DNA of 64,000 nucleotides, taken from assembly GCA_947179155.2 (NCBI GenBank), contig OX359265.1:8990477-9054476 (forward strand). The letters are read 5' to 3'. The notes under the pieces are model-generated. The model saw only the letters and a list, made by a program, of their open reading frames with translations. It ran no database searches and was not told the DNA's origin. The translations under genes were made by a program, and so were the position numbers. Source of the stretch: Hedera helix. Its lineage: Eukaryota; Streptophyta; Magnoliopsida; Apiales; Araliaceae. Positions 1 to 12,802 of this stretch are shown piece by piece; the first letter of the stretch is position 1; each line of letters starts with the position of its first letter.

Positions 1-3000
1 ACACGAGTTCCTGCTGCTGTTATCATTGATGGTGCGTATTAATATATTTGTAGTACTTCTCCTAATTGAAAGTTTGCTTGTCTTTATTTTATGTTCCACC
101 CGCTTCATATAAAAGAAGTCTTACTTTTGTTATATTCACTAAGTTTTGATATCAGATGTCCTAAAGCGACAGTAGGCTTTCATATGAGAACTCTAATTAT
201 GGGACAGAGGGAGTATTTATATGTTTAAGTAATACGGTTTGTTAATTCACTGTACACGTCAAAACCCTAGTATCATTTCCTCAAATAGTACTCCCTAGTC
301 TTCATTCTGCAATATTTAGTTGGTCATTTTGGATATTACCATATGCTAAGAAGTATTTTAATTTTTCTCTTATGTATACCAAGGTGGTTCAGGCTATTGC
401 AAATTTGGATGGAGCAAATATGCTTCTCCATCTGGGAGGTCAGCAACATTTTTGGTGAGCTTCCTGCTTTTTTTCAGGACCTCACAAAAGAATATTGTGA
501 ACATGGAAAATGCCATTCAATTTCGACTTTACTAAAAGTCTCTATGAACTTGTTTGTCTGAGACCTCTACAAAAAACATGCAGGAATTTGGTAACATTGA
601 GTCTCCAATGTACTCTAGACTTCAAAATTTCTATGCAACAATTTATTGCAGGTTTGTATCTGGTTATACAGCATTGCGTTTGCATATTTTGGAGTTTATA
701 TGCAGCATAATTTAATATTACATATCTTGATCAATCTCCTATAAATAGGCCTGCAAACGAACCGCGAACAAGTTCGGTTCAATTTGATTAACTTATCGAG
801 TTGAGTTCGCACATGATATTGCGTATGATTGCTATATGGTTCGATTCGACTTTGTTCGTGAACTGTTCGGGTTCGGTTCGATTGATTCGCGGGTAGTTCG
901 TGAGATGCTTGAGTTCGAATTGTATTTCTTACATGTTTAATTGTTCTAAATACAAATGTTTATGAACTTGATCAAGTTCGAATATGTTTATGAGTTGTTC
1001 GCGAACGAGTTTGTGTTCGTGAACATTTAGATGTTACAGTTTGCTAAGTGTTCACGAACTAGAGCATGTTCGCAAGCTGTTCACGAACAGCTAACGATCC
1101 GAACTCGCACATGTGTGTTGGTTCGATCATGTTATACGAATATGTTCGAGTTCGACTAATAGTGTTTGAGTTTGGTTCGAGGTCATCAAATTTCGGATCG
1201 GATCGGATCGTTTGCAGCCCTATCTATAAATATTGCCAAGGGTTCAAAACTACAATTACATGTTTGATATTTGACAAGTGAATACAATATAAAAATGAAT
1301 GTATTTTGTATGTAATTAATTTTTTTAATAACATCCTCACTTGATGCTCGTTTCTTAATATTTATTTATTTAAGACTTGATCATATGCAGGATGCAGGTA
1401 AAGTCATCAAGGCAGCCAATTGTTGTGTCGGTTCCAATATGTCAGTATGATGGTCAGTTTCTAATTAAGTTACTCCTCCATGATATCACTATATGCACCT
1501 GTTTATTTGTGATAACACTTAATTATTGGAAATGATAGGACATTCTTATTTCTGTGAGAAGCAAATGAGTCAGAGATCCACTAGTTTGTCTTTGTGTTGG
1601 ATTGAGATTTTAGTCTATTGTTTGGTGTTTGCTGATATTTGTACAGTGTTCAGTATGATGGTTCTAAATAATTTAGCCTCATTGAATATATTTGAAAAGA
1701 AAATGATGCAGGACAGACTTTAGCCGCTTATATTTTCTAGGGTTTTATAGTAGGGTTTTAATGGTAAGATTTGGTTTTGGAATGAAAGGCTAGGGTTTGG
1801 TTAGTAAAGAGTGAAGTGCAGTTGATGTCAGGACATATGGATAGCCAGAAATTGTGTGCAACATTTCTTAATGAATTATGAAGAATAGTGTGCAAAGTGG
1901 GCCATGTGATTATGGAGGAGAGAGAGAGATAATTGGGTAGAAAACTCTTCTACTAATCTGTTTAGTGTATGCAACTAATTACATTTCATTTAGCAAACAC
2001 AGATTAAGATTTGATAATCAAACCCAAAAGAAAAAAGAAGAAGTTACATTTGGGGTAGCTGAAGCTGGAAGTGGTGCATTATGGGCAGTGCATAGCCAGA
2101 AGTGGTATAACTAGTGTGATGAGAGAGTGTGGGGGGATTAGATAGCATCCATTAAATCAACTATTTAAAGAGAGTAGAAAAGAAAAAGAGACTGGCATTA
2201 TGAGCTTATGATGAGAGAGAGAGAGATACAATAGAGAAAGGAGAGAGCGACAAAAGATAACTTAAAATTTCCCCCCCAAAGTTCAGTGATGGTGGTGGCA
2301 TTCACTCGCCTATACGTGGCTATGCCACCGTCAGTGAAGAGAAAAGGAGGGAGGGAATTACTCAATTTATATGGAGAGAAAACAACTATCATTCCAATTT
2401 TGGTGGTCCTATACTCCTAATTTTCTTTTCTCCATTCCCCCCCCCCCCCCCCCCCCCCCCACAAAAAAATAAAAAATCTCCTGTGCTCCTTTGGGTAGTT
2501 CTTTTCTGAATTGTTGATGCAATGTCTACCATACCTGATTTTCCATCTTATTATTTTGTTTGTGTATCTATTATGCTTCAGATACAGAATCTGCTAAAGC
2601 AGCTAGAAGACAGCTAAAAGAAGCCATTTACTCAGCTCTGTTTGGCATGGATGTTCCTGCTATTTGTGCTATCAACCAGGTAGTGTTTGACCATTTTCTA
2701 CCATCACATTCTGCTGGCCTTCCATTTTCTAAAGTATATATATAGAACTAAAAAATTTTTGGGAGGAAATTTGGAGGAGTCATTCAATTCGTGTAATTCT
2801 AATGAGTGATTTATTGACAAAACAGTTAGGGAAACTGATCTCATTTGAGAAGCTTGGATTTAGGTGACAAAGTATTGGAGTGAAGCATACTTTTACCTAA
2901 GCCAACTTCTACTTTAAGCAAAATCCTATATTGATGTTTCCAAGAAGAAAATTTAAAGTGAAAAGGTTAGGTGATATAACTTATCTCTACCTTTACCATG

Positions 3001-6000
3001 TCTAACCATAGCAAATCAGAGGCTACATCTATCAAGAACATTCTCCATGTAACACTCTAGTTATTTCTGATAGAGAAGCTGCAGCAATGACAAATGAAAT
3101 GATTTAGTTGTGTTATTATTGTTTGTCTTCTTCTTGATGTTTTTATGTATGCTGCTACTACAACTTCTAATTTGGATGTTTGGTAAAGTGATGTGCATTT
3201 CCCAAAAAGGAAATAATTTATAAGAGTTCTATGCAATTTTCAGTGGCAATTGTCTGCAACGAGTGAGTCATGCACTTGGTTGTTCTACGACCTCAAAACA
3301 TTAGTTTTTTAGATTCGCATTTTGTTGCTAGATCCCTTTATACTCAGTCATCATAATGGCTTTGCTCCAAAGTTTACATACTTTGCGAAGACTGCGATCT
3401 TTTGATGAGTTATATAGAATCTGTTTGATTTAGTCAGCTAGTCAGATATTCAAAAAAGAAAAAGAAACTAGCAATTTTTCAGTCTACTTAAAATAACTTT
3501 CTAACTTCCATGAGGTCCAGCTGAATTGCTAACAATTCAGATTGACCAGCATGTTTTTGTCATTGAAAATCATGCATCAGTTCCGTTCATGAAGAGAAAG
3601 TTGGTTGCACGTCGTATATTAGTTAGGAAAGCAGTCTCACTATACCTTTACGAGTTTATTTCTGTGATGTGCTTGTATTAATCTGTATTTCCTTTCCATT
3701 CTTATACAGACACCTAATTTGTTAAAGTCAAACTCATAATACTATTTACTTAAGAATAAAGTGCCAAGTTGTGGAATGTTGTTTATGGTATAATAATGAG
3801 AGATTTTATTTCAACTGTCAGTGTGTCAAACCTAATAACTTAAAAAGCTATTATCGTGTTTTTCATGTTTGATAGTAGGAGGAAATGTTGAATTCTGATT
3901 ATGCAAGTTAAGTGAATTAATCTCATACAATGTTCTAAAATTTAAATTGGAGTTTGGTAACCAATACCCTGGCCTAGATATTTGATTCAACTGTCTAGAG
4001 ACTTTGACCTGAAAACAGGGCTTTTATTATTGCTTTCAGTTTTTTTTTTTCTTTTTCTAACAACTCTGCTTATTGTCAGACCTGTAACGAGGTCACAAGC
4101 ATAGAGATAATCACATACTAAGCATTGAATTCAAATGACGATTTTAAAGGTTTATGTATGTATGAATAAGTGTAAGCAACTTCCTTTCTATTTCTTACCC
4201 TGTAATGCAATTTCTTGTAAGAGGTGTAGGCAACTTTAGCTTTGTTTGCGGCAAGACGAACTTCTGGAATTCTTGTTAATATTGGTTTCCACCAAACATC
4301 TGTTGTTCCAAGTAAGCTACTCTCTCTCTCTCTCCCCCCTCTTCCTAACATGGACACTGGTATGTGAAAACTGAAAAATATCCTCGCTCTTTCTCGTGTA
4401 ACGGGGTTCTATCTTTATGATTTTTGTTCAGCAATGAAATTGATTTCTTAAACTTACAATTTGCTTTTTCTTTTTCTGATTGAGCCATTAATTTTGTTTT
4501 TTCAAATTTCAGATACTATAATTTCAGCATTTTCATTTATATGAATGAAGTTGTGCTAGTGCTTATCGTTCAGTGCCTGTCTCTATTGATTGCTCTATAC
4601 TTGTGATTTTCATTCCTGATTCTGCATCAGCTATCTGGGTTATTGTTTTGAATCTTCTGTACTGTCATCAACAGTTTTACATGGTAAAGTAATGCGCAAG
4701 ATTGGTGTGGAAGTTGTTGGAATTGGAGCTTTAACGCTTACTGGATTCCTTAGGGAGCAGTTGCAACAGAAAAATATAAATTTTGGATCACTGTATACTG
4801 TACGCTCATTGAAAGAGGTATTGATGATGTCTTTATTTCTGTAAACTGGCAGTGAGTTACTTGCTAATTATGTAGCATACACATAATTAGGGAGGGTGGG
4901 TGGACTCCTTCACAACACCCCCCGCCCCCGCCTCGGCTTCGGGTTCGTCTTCGTTTTCGTTATCTCTATTCTCTATTCTCTATTCATCTAATAAAATTTA
5001 TTTTTCTAAAAAAGAAAATTATGTAGAATACACAAAATCAAATACCAAAATAGGGTCTATGGGTCTCCATTTGATCTTCTCTGCCACAATATAATTCTAC
5101 ATACTTCAGGATGTAAATGATAATCCTTGCTGCACTTATCATACTAAAGTTTTTAAAGATTAAGGAAAATCTTAGCATATGTATTAAACGAGGTTTATAT
5201 CAAGGGTTAGGTTAATCTAATTTATGGTTTCGACAAAAGATTTGAAGATTTAGTCAAGTAGATTGGTCCTGATATATCCTTTCTTCTACTCCCTCCATCC
5301 CCAAAAAGATCAGCAAAGTACAATTTGCACACATTAAAAAAAGTAAAAGTAGAGGAAAGAGAGTAAAAAAGTTTTAAATTTATCCCTAGTGACCCCTCAA
5401 GATTATATAAAGTGATGAGTATTTTTATTTTCTTATATTAATGGACCCCACTAAATGACTTAGTTACCCTTCAGTTTATATACTTTATCTCATCCTTTTG
5501 GGGACAAAATTTTTTGTACCTTTAGTCATCCTTTTGGGGACGGAGGGAATATATGAAATCTCTGTTAGAATATGAGATAAAATATGTCATTCAGTGGGAA
5601 TCTGCCCTGCTAAGATTTCAGGTATTTCTCAGAAGTCTGCTTTCGGGTCTCTGAAGTAGCAGTTTGGAGTCACCCGATTAAAGCTGCCATAGCCATCCAG
5701 CTTTGAACATAAGAGCCTTCTGGCTTTGTATTCGGTTCATAGATGCAGATTGAGTTTTTTAGCAATATGTGTCAACTTAAAGTATCGCCGCCAACTATGA
5801 CTCTATGACAATCTGCACATGGATTCTTACAAAAGGGGGATCCAAGGGTCTAAATTTGACAACAGAGAGTACAAGGGAAACCCTTATAGTGAAAGAGAGT
5901 TTAGGATCTTTAGAAAGGCTAGAGAAAGGGCTTACGTGGGTTTGAGTGGTACACAGAAAGGCATGGCCATTGATTGTAATGCGAGTTCTTAAAGTCTTGA

Positions 6001-9000
6001 TCTCTATGCAAGTTTGGATGTAAAATATTAATTTACTGTGTTGCTCGTCTTCTTTTTCATCTTATTCTTGCCTTCTGGTTGGTTCCTATTATCTTATATC
6101 TTGTGGGATCTATGTCCAATTTGAATCGATCTGATTGGAAGGAATATTTTCTTCCGTGTATGTTTGAAAAGGCTCAAATCCCTCAATCTCTTGTTATTGG
6201 TGAAGCCTAATATGACTTAATTCAGAAATGATTATAAAACTACTCAAGACAATTGGTCCTTTCCTGGAATGGAGGCCCCAAAATTTTTAAGGGTAGTTTT
6301 GGATTTTCTAGGTGAATTAGGTTTTCTTTATCACAGTATATAAGGAGGGGATACTACACTATATGATGTACACTTTTTATGAGATAATGAGATTGATTTA
6401 TCTTCGAGCACGGACGTAGAACTATCTTTGAGTGAACTACGCAAATTTTGTATCTTGTGTTTTTTTTCTCTTTTGATTTCTCTTTGCTATTGTTTTCACT
6501 GCCTTGTTAATTGCTACATCATGCTAATATCTCCTTCCTTGTATAATCATAACTAAGGACTTGAATCAAAATCGAATACTCCAGACTTAGTATTAAGATT
6601 CTCTCTATAAAAGATCATAGGATGACCTTATATGTCATTTCGCACATGCATAACCAATAATAACTTATTTTCTATTCATTTATATCTTGAGTAATTCATA
6701 TAGTTTTGCTTTCCTTCCCTTTCTCTCCTGTTCTTTTTTTCTTTGTGAATTTGTTGTGGAGAAGAATAAGCATCGAGTACTGCGCTTGCCAAAAACCAAC
6801 AAAATCTTTCTTGACACACTCAAACGTTAACGCTGCATTCTTCATTCTTTAATTTCATGTTTGTGTATAGTTGTACTCATGGCTGAATTTATTAACAGTA
6901 TTTGACCGGGACATTTCTTTACATGTTGCCTGATGTTTCTTGGTTGGATGGCATACAGAACCTGTGTTATGTAGCTCTTGATTATGAAGCTGAGTTATCC
7001 AAAGATGCAAAAGCATCATTTGAAGTTCAAGCAGAAGGTTGGTTTACTCTTTCAAAAGAGCGCTTTCAAACAGGAGAGATTCTATTTCAGCCACATATTG
7101 CAGGATTGTATGTTCGCGTCTCCTTACACTTGTTACTTTATAACAATACTGTGGTAAATTTCTTCTAGGATTTTTTCTGTCAAATATAATCTTTACCCAT
7201 TGAAGTTGTCGCGTTTTGTGCAATAGCCTACTACAATAAAATAAAAATTGCAATTATATAACTAAATTAAAAAAACGCTGCAATTGAGTCATTCTGTTAA
7301 ATTTTTTAAACTCCGTTACTATACATGATAATCCCCTTCCCCCCCTCTCTCCCCCAAAACCCTCTTTCTCTCTCTAGAACCCCTCTTTTTCTCTCTCTGC
7401 AGTCTCTCACTGTTGCTGCCTTATCTAGGAATTGATGCTTGCAATCTAATACATGACAGCATTCACCATTGCTGGACCAACTACCATTGCCGGAATCCAT
7501 CATCATGGTGGCACCCAACAATTGACAATCAGATCAAGGCAACCCAGAAACAAATTATCATACTCAACAATCTACATCTCATCTTCAAAGAAACCCCAAT
7601 TGCAGATCCATATCACATCGCCGCGCACCCAAGCATCCATACATAGAAATACTATATACATAAACATGGCAACAGAAGATTAAAGAAGAACAAAATTTTA
7701 CAAAAAATAACAAGATGAGAAAAAGAACCCTAGGAAGAAGAAATGAAGATGGAGAAGAAAGTAAATGACGAAAAAACCATCTCATTTGGTTGCTTATTTA
7801 TTTTCCATGTCATTTTTCTTTTTGTTTCAGCATGCCATGTATGAAAATTAAGTCTGATTTAGACCGCTGTTTGATTAATTTAACGGAGTTGGTAAATTGC
7901 AATTTTTTTTGAAGTTAAGTTCGTTAATTGCAGTTTTTTTTTTAGTTCAATGACCTATTAGACAAAACCTGCCAACTACAATGGCATAAGTATCATTTTT
8001 GCCTACTTTTTCCTTTTGATGTTTCAATATGAGGGACGTTTCTATAGTAGGCATCTGTTAAAATTGTAACAAAAGCATGTTCTTCGGTGGAGAATTGATC
8101 TGGGTTGATGTTCATGAAGGGCTTGATGAGAGTTGATAAGATCGAGGTTGGTGTTTAGAACTACAAATGGTTACACTAAGGAAATAGGGAAAAACAGAGA
8201 GTGGAACTCAATGCATTTGTTCATGATTTATTGGTAGTTTGTTCTTCTGATAAGGAAAAATAAATATAGAAGGCACCAATAATGTGCTTGAAAAATCCAT
8301 ATACATGAAGAGTAATTATTCAATGGTCCTGAAGCACATGTCACATGGTGCCTCACACTATTCATGTGCTATCATTTGAGCACTTAAAATGAAATAACCT
8401 ACTTTAAGTGTTGAAATGACAGTACATGAATAGTGTGGGGCACCATGTGGCAGGTGCCCCAGGAGCATGCAATAATTTTTTCTGTACTTGAGATGGTTGC
8501 TAGAGTAACTACCAGACTATTTATGTATTTCTCTAATCTTTATTCAACTCCTCAATGAAAAGGCATTTAGCTTGACCAATTTTGACTTTAAGATGGGCAG
8601 TTGTTCCCATCAAAAGCTCTCACTCCTCTCCCTCCATATACACCACATGATACATAAGAGGAGAAGCTTCCCGAATTCCTTCATTTCTCTTCTTCCTCCT
8701 ATACAAACTACAACTGAAAAACAAATCTAAGACCATCTTGCCACAACCCAAAACATGTTGAAAGTGCCAACAGTAAATGGTCCATGCTTTTTGCCATCAA
8801 GTTTGACCGGAAACAACAGCTAATGCGAATTCACTTCTTTTGCTGTAAATTATCCCCGTTTCTTTTTCTTCTTTTCCCGTTAATTACATTAGATTACAGA
8901 TGCCGATGTTATTCTGAATGAAGCTTTTTCTTCTTTCTGGTGCTGCTAAACTTTAATTTGTCCCTTTGGTATAGGCGTGCGATGGGGTTGCATCAGGCAG

Positions 9001-9937
9001 TAGCACTTTGCATGGACCATTGCCAAGCTGCAGAATTAACAGCTGATGAAGGTTGGTTCAAGACTGTAGTCCTAGCTGGGGGAAGTGCATGCTTACCGGG
9101 ACTAGCAGGTACAATCAATACTTTACATGAACTGGTTAGTTTCCATGACAAAGGTTTGAAATATTAAAAGAAGTATATATAGGGGACTGATTCATTGACA
9201 ACGTTGTAAATGAAGATTTATCTTTTCAACAGATCTCAACCATCTAGTATGAGATCTGACGATTTAAATAGCCCTCGTCCGTAGTATAATATCCAGATAT
9301 TCGCAGTATTATACTGCGGACGGTGCTAAATGACCAAAATAACCCCAACTTCAATTTGGGCTGTGTTTTTTTTATTATCCGTCCGCATTTGGCTAAGCCT
9401 AATTTGAATTCTAAGGTCAAACTGTCTTTCCTTCCCAAACTCTTCTTCTCCTAAAAAACTCTTCTCAAATTTGGATACACTATTTGAACTTGTAATTTAT
9501 ATATAAAAAAATATAACTTCGTTCTTCCTCTATAGATTTTAGTGTTATTCTACATTTTTCTTTTTTAATAATTGTTTCCTCCACTGCTTCCACTTTCTGC
9601 TTGTTGTAGATTATGCTTGTTTGGCTTCATATTTCTTTTGTTTAGGAAGAAACGACTCTTTGACCTTAGAATCCAAATTGGGTTGAGCCAAATTCGGTAA
9701 ATGTACATGTACCGTTCGCAGTAGTATAATTAATTTTATTTTTTTTACCCGTCTACCGTATTATACTGCAGACAGTACAATTAATTCTTTTTTTTACCTC
9801 TCTGCAGTATAATACTGCGGATACCTGGATATTATACTGCGGATGAGGGCTACTTAAACCGTCAGATCTCAATATAAACGATTGATATCTGTTGTAAGGA
9901 TAGATTCTCATTTACAACGTTGTTAATGAATCAGTCC

Positions 9938-9979
<42 letters not shown>

Positions 9980-11734
9980 AATGATCCATAGCAAGCGTTT
10001 GCTATATCTACTATTTCAGCAAATGCATCTGGTAACGTTTAAATAATGATCCAAGGGAGGGGATATAGCTCCAGCCGCTAACTTAGTTAGCGGGCAGGAG
10101 AATAAATAAAATAAAATAAATATATGTCGCTAACTAAGTTAACGAGTGGAAGAAATATATATATTTTTCCCCCTAGCCGTTAACATAGTTAACTGGTGGG
10201 ATTAGAAAAAAATAAAAAAATAAAAAAAAATAATTCATGTACTACCCGCTTACATAGTTAGCGGCTAGAGAGAATTTTTATTTCCAACCCGTTAACTATG
10301 TTAGCGGCTAGAGAGAATTAATTTATTTATTTTTTTAAACCAACTTTAACATGAATAAAAAAAAATAAAAAAAATCTCCTCCAACCCGTTAACTTAGTTA
10401 GCGGGTGGAGAGAAATATTTTATTTATTTATTTATTTTTAAAAACCAACTTTAACATGCTTAAAATAAAATAATAATAATAAAAAATTATCCTCCAACCC
10501 GTTAACTTAGTTAGCGGGTGGAGAGAAATATATATATATATTTTTATATTTTAAAAACGAACTTTAACATGCATAAAAAAAATAAAAAATTCTCCTCCAA
10601 CCCGTTAACTTAGCGGGTAGAGAGAAATAAAATTTTTTTTTTATTTAAAAAACCAACTTTAACTTGCCTAAAAAAAAATAAAAAAAATTCTCCTTCTACC
10701 CGTTGTTAACTTAGTTAACGGATGGAGAGAAATAAATTATTATTTTTTTTTAAAATCAACTTTAACATGCATAAAAAAAAAAAAAAAAAAAATCTCCTCC
10801 AACCCGTTAAGTTAGTTTGCGAGTGGAGAGAAATATATATATATTTTTATTTTTTTAATTTTTTATGCATGTTAAAGTTGGTTTTTAAAATAAATAAAAA
10901 AAAAAATTTCTCTCCATTCGCTAACTAAGTTAATGGGTTAGAGGAGAATTTTTTTTTTTCATGCATGTTAAAGTTGGTTTTTAAAATTAAAAAAAAAAAC
11001 AATTTATTTCTCTCCACCCGCTAACTAAGTTACCGGGTTGAAGGAGAATTTTTTTTTATGCATGTTAAAGTTGGTTTTTAAAAATAAAATAAAAAACTAA
11101 TATTTCTTTCCACCCGCTAAATAAGTTAACTGGTTGGAGGAGAATTTTTTTTATTTTTTTTTTATTTTTTATGAATGTTAAAGTTGATTTTAAAAATTTT
11201 TTAAAAAAAATTCTCTCCACCCGTTAACTAAGTTAACGGGTTGGAGGAGTTTTTTTTTTTTTTTTTTTTTTTCATGCATCTTAAAATTGTTTTTTTTTAA
11301 ATATATATATATATATATTATATTTCTCTTCACCCACTAACTAAGTTAACAGGTTGGAGGAGATTTTTTTTTATTCATGTTAAAGTTGATTTAAAAAAAA
11401 AAAAAAAAATTTCCACCCGCTAACATAATTAACGGGTTGAAAAAAAAAAAATCTTTCCAACCGCTAATTATGTTAGCGGGTAGTACGTAAATTATTATTT
11501 TTTTTTTCAAATCCCACTCGTTAACTATGTTAACGGCTAGGGGGGGAAAATATATTTCTTCCACCCGTTAACTTAATTAGCGGCATTTATTTATTTTATT
11601 TTATTTATTCTCCTGCCCACTAACTAAGTTAGCAGCTACAGATATATCTCTTCCCTTGGATTATTATTTAAATGGTACTAGATGCATTTGCTCAAATAGT
11701 AGATATAACAAACACTTACAATGAATCATTCTCC

Positions 11735-11768
<34 letters not shown>

Positions 11769-12802
11769 TATGTAATAAGCTTAAGAATTAACTTTATTAA
11801 ACGAGATGATTAAAAATATAAAGAAAGATACTCCTTTGGTTTCAAAATATACGATTATTATTAACCTTTTGAAAGTCGATTTGGAATAATTTCAAACTCA
11901 AAATTGATATAGCTTCATTTAATTTTAGTCAATAAAATAATGAATATTATAAACAACGTAAGAAGTACTATTAATTATAAGATTTATTATTTTATAATTT
12001 TAAATGGATCATATCAATTTTGAATTTAAAATTATCTCAAATTGATTTTTTATCTTATATTTTGGAAGGGTGGGAGTATAGACCTACTTTCTAGTCCTAC
12101 ACTCCCAGTAGCAAATGCTTTAAATAATTGTAACGTTAGGTGATGGGATTGCAAAGTAGTACTATAGACTCAAAATAAAATTGACGAGACTAAAATACTG
12201 AACCATAGCTGCTTCTTAGTTGGTTAATTTTTCTTTTCACTTTTTTCTTTTCTCCAGAAAGATTAGAGAAGGAACTTCATGGATATTTTTCCTCCTACAT
12301 GTCTAATGGAATCCGAGTTATTCCCCCTCCTTATGGTGTAGATTCTGCATGGTACGGGGCAAAGCTTGTCAGCAACGTAAGTTACTGTACCACATCACCA
12401 AATACATTTTGAACATCACGTGTTGTGATCATTATATACTGCTGCTTTCAGTTGGTTAATTAGTCGTTTGTATTCGTAGGGATTATTCTCCATGAACTTA
12501 TTTAAACTTAAACCAAGCGGCAATCTTGTGTAAGAGTGGAACAATATTAAGTTACAAAAAGAACTAAAACAGATCTTAAAACTTTCACAAATGGTTTGAT
12601 CACGTGTTTTTGAGTTGACACAGACTCTACATATTGCATTGACTTTATGGTTCAACGTGGATAATTAGTTTCACGGAGTTTCATTATCTTCACTTCATGG
12701 TAAAAGTTCTTTGTATTTGTACAGTTGAGCACCTTCCCAGGTTCTTGGTGCATGACAAAAAAGCAATTCCGATTCAACTCCAGACGCAACCTCATATGGT
12801 GA
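1..12802 (+). CDS. ARP8: Actin-related protein 8 (ARP8), 3' eleven coding segments; gene continues off the left edge
   Basis: Coding segments by frame and GT/AG sites: 1-31, 384-454, 584-651, 1391-1452, 2582-2679, 4230-4311, 4675-4817, 6959-7107, 8975-9108, 12258-12376 and 12725-12802 (TGA). They total 1035 nt, exactly 344 codons plus stop, with every junction in phase. The protein begins at the start of the actin fold (VIIDGGSGYCKFGWSKY) and includes the phosphate-loop-like DGGSG, a GVEVVGIGALTLTGFL segment, VVLAGGSACLPGL (the second nucleotide-loop region) and the C-terminal FPGSWCMTKKQF. These match plant ARP8, as I remember the Arabidopsis protein. In that family an F-box precedes the actin domain; it should lie just upstream of this window, with roughly 125 residues missing. 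ARP8 is a plant-specific nuclear/nucleolar ARP of poorly defined role. The introns are unusually large (for example 9109-12257) because of mobile-element insertions. The identity is firm; the small exon at 4230-4311 rests on family similarity. Confidence 0.9.
746..1222. mobile_element. hAT-like MITE in an ARP8 intron
   Basis: The ends are inverted: the left end reads TAGGCCTGCAAACGA and the reverse complement of the right end reads TAGGGCTGCAAACGA. The flanks CCTATAAA (738-745) and TCTATAAA (1223-1230) form an 8-bp target duplication with one mismatch, as expected for hAT elements. The 477-bp body is full of TTCG/GAAC words (short repeats of guttural form GTTCGCGAAC) and has no coding capacity. 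Confidence 0.75.
2437..2460. repeat. Poly-C run of 24
   Basis: Twenty-four uninterrupted C residues lie in the sense strand of an ARP8 intron, followed by an A-rich stretch. The run could be real or its length could be an assembly artefact. Confidence 0.9.
5289..5549. mobile_element. Stowaway-like (Tc1/mariner) MITE
   Basis: The left end CTCCCTCCATCCCCAAAAAG and the right end CCTTTTGGGGACGGAGGGAA are inverted copies, flanked by the dinucleotide TA at 5287-5288 and 5550-5551. It is 261 bp and non-coding. A second, interrupted member of the same family lies near 25020-25612. Confidence 0.75.
5563..6528 (+). mobile_element. Probable solo LTR (copia-like) in an ARP8 intron
   Basis: The sequence begins TGTTAGAATA and is flanked by ATCTC on both sides (5558-5562 and 6529-6533). 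A TATA-like TATATAAGG lies near 6337, and the tract around 6400-6470 resembles the U5 part of plant copia LTRs. The 3' terminus reads GCTAAT instead of a clean CA, so the end has decayed or my boundary is off by a few bases. No internal coding region is present. Confidence 0.5.
7168..8013. mobile_element. Non-autonomous inverted-repeat element (Mutator-like)
   Basis: The left arm (7168-7310) and the right arm (about 7880-8013) are inverted copies over more than 100 bp; for example CCATTGAAGTTGTCGCG on the left pairs with CCATTGTAGTTGGCAGG in the right-arm complement. Long TIRs without transposase suit a MULE derivative. No clean 9-bp target duplication was found, so the exact ends are uncertain. 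Confidence 0.5.
8314..8478. mobile_element. Small foldback MITE
   Basis: A near-perfect hairpin: CACATGGTGCCTCACACTAT on the left arm pairs with ATAGTGTGGGGCACCATGTG on the right arm, with a short centre around 8380-8410. A related, more diverged copy lies at about 29010-29175. Confidence 0.65.
9182..9939. mobile_element. Inverted-repeat MITE in the last large ARP8 intron
   Basis: The left end GGGGACTGATTCATTGACAA and the right end TTGTTAATGAATCAGTCCCC are inverted, and the TIR continues through ACGTTGTAAATGA. Inside, several copies of CCGCAGTATAATAC-type words also lie in inverted order. It is flanked by TATATA, so the target site duplication cannot be resolved. It is 758 bp with no coding capacity. 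Confidence 0.75.
9941..9975. repeat. (TA)n microsatellite
   Basis: An uninterrupted TA run separates the MITE ending at 9939 from the large palindrome starting at 9976. Another TA-rich tract follows the palindrome at 11735-11771. Confidence 0.9.
9976..11734. repeat. 1.76 kb palindrome made of tandem small palindromes
   Basis: Two arms of about 880 bp are inverted copies around a centre near 10855-10868. The outer ends (9976-10110 and 11600-11734) match base by base with scattered differences. Each arm carries about ten copies of a 19-bp palindromic core of the form CCGTTAACTTAGTTAGCGG, roughly 95-115 bp apart in the middle. The cores are separated by A/T runs and a second conserved word, AACTTTAACATGCAT, whose orientation flips at the centre. 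It lies wholly inside an ARP8 intron, so the primary transcript would contain a long hairpin. No coding potential is visible. Confidence 0.85.
11831..12076. mobile_element. Mariner-type foldback MITE
   Basis: The ends CTCCTTTGGTTTCAAAATAT and TTTGGAAGGGTGGGAG are inverted, TA flanks both sides (11829-11830 and 12077-12078), and the whole body folds back. A relative sits at 27549-27787 and degenerate relatives near 17600-17820 and 29830-30070. Confidence 0.7.
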
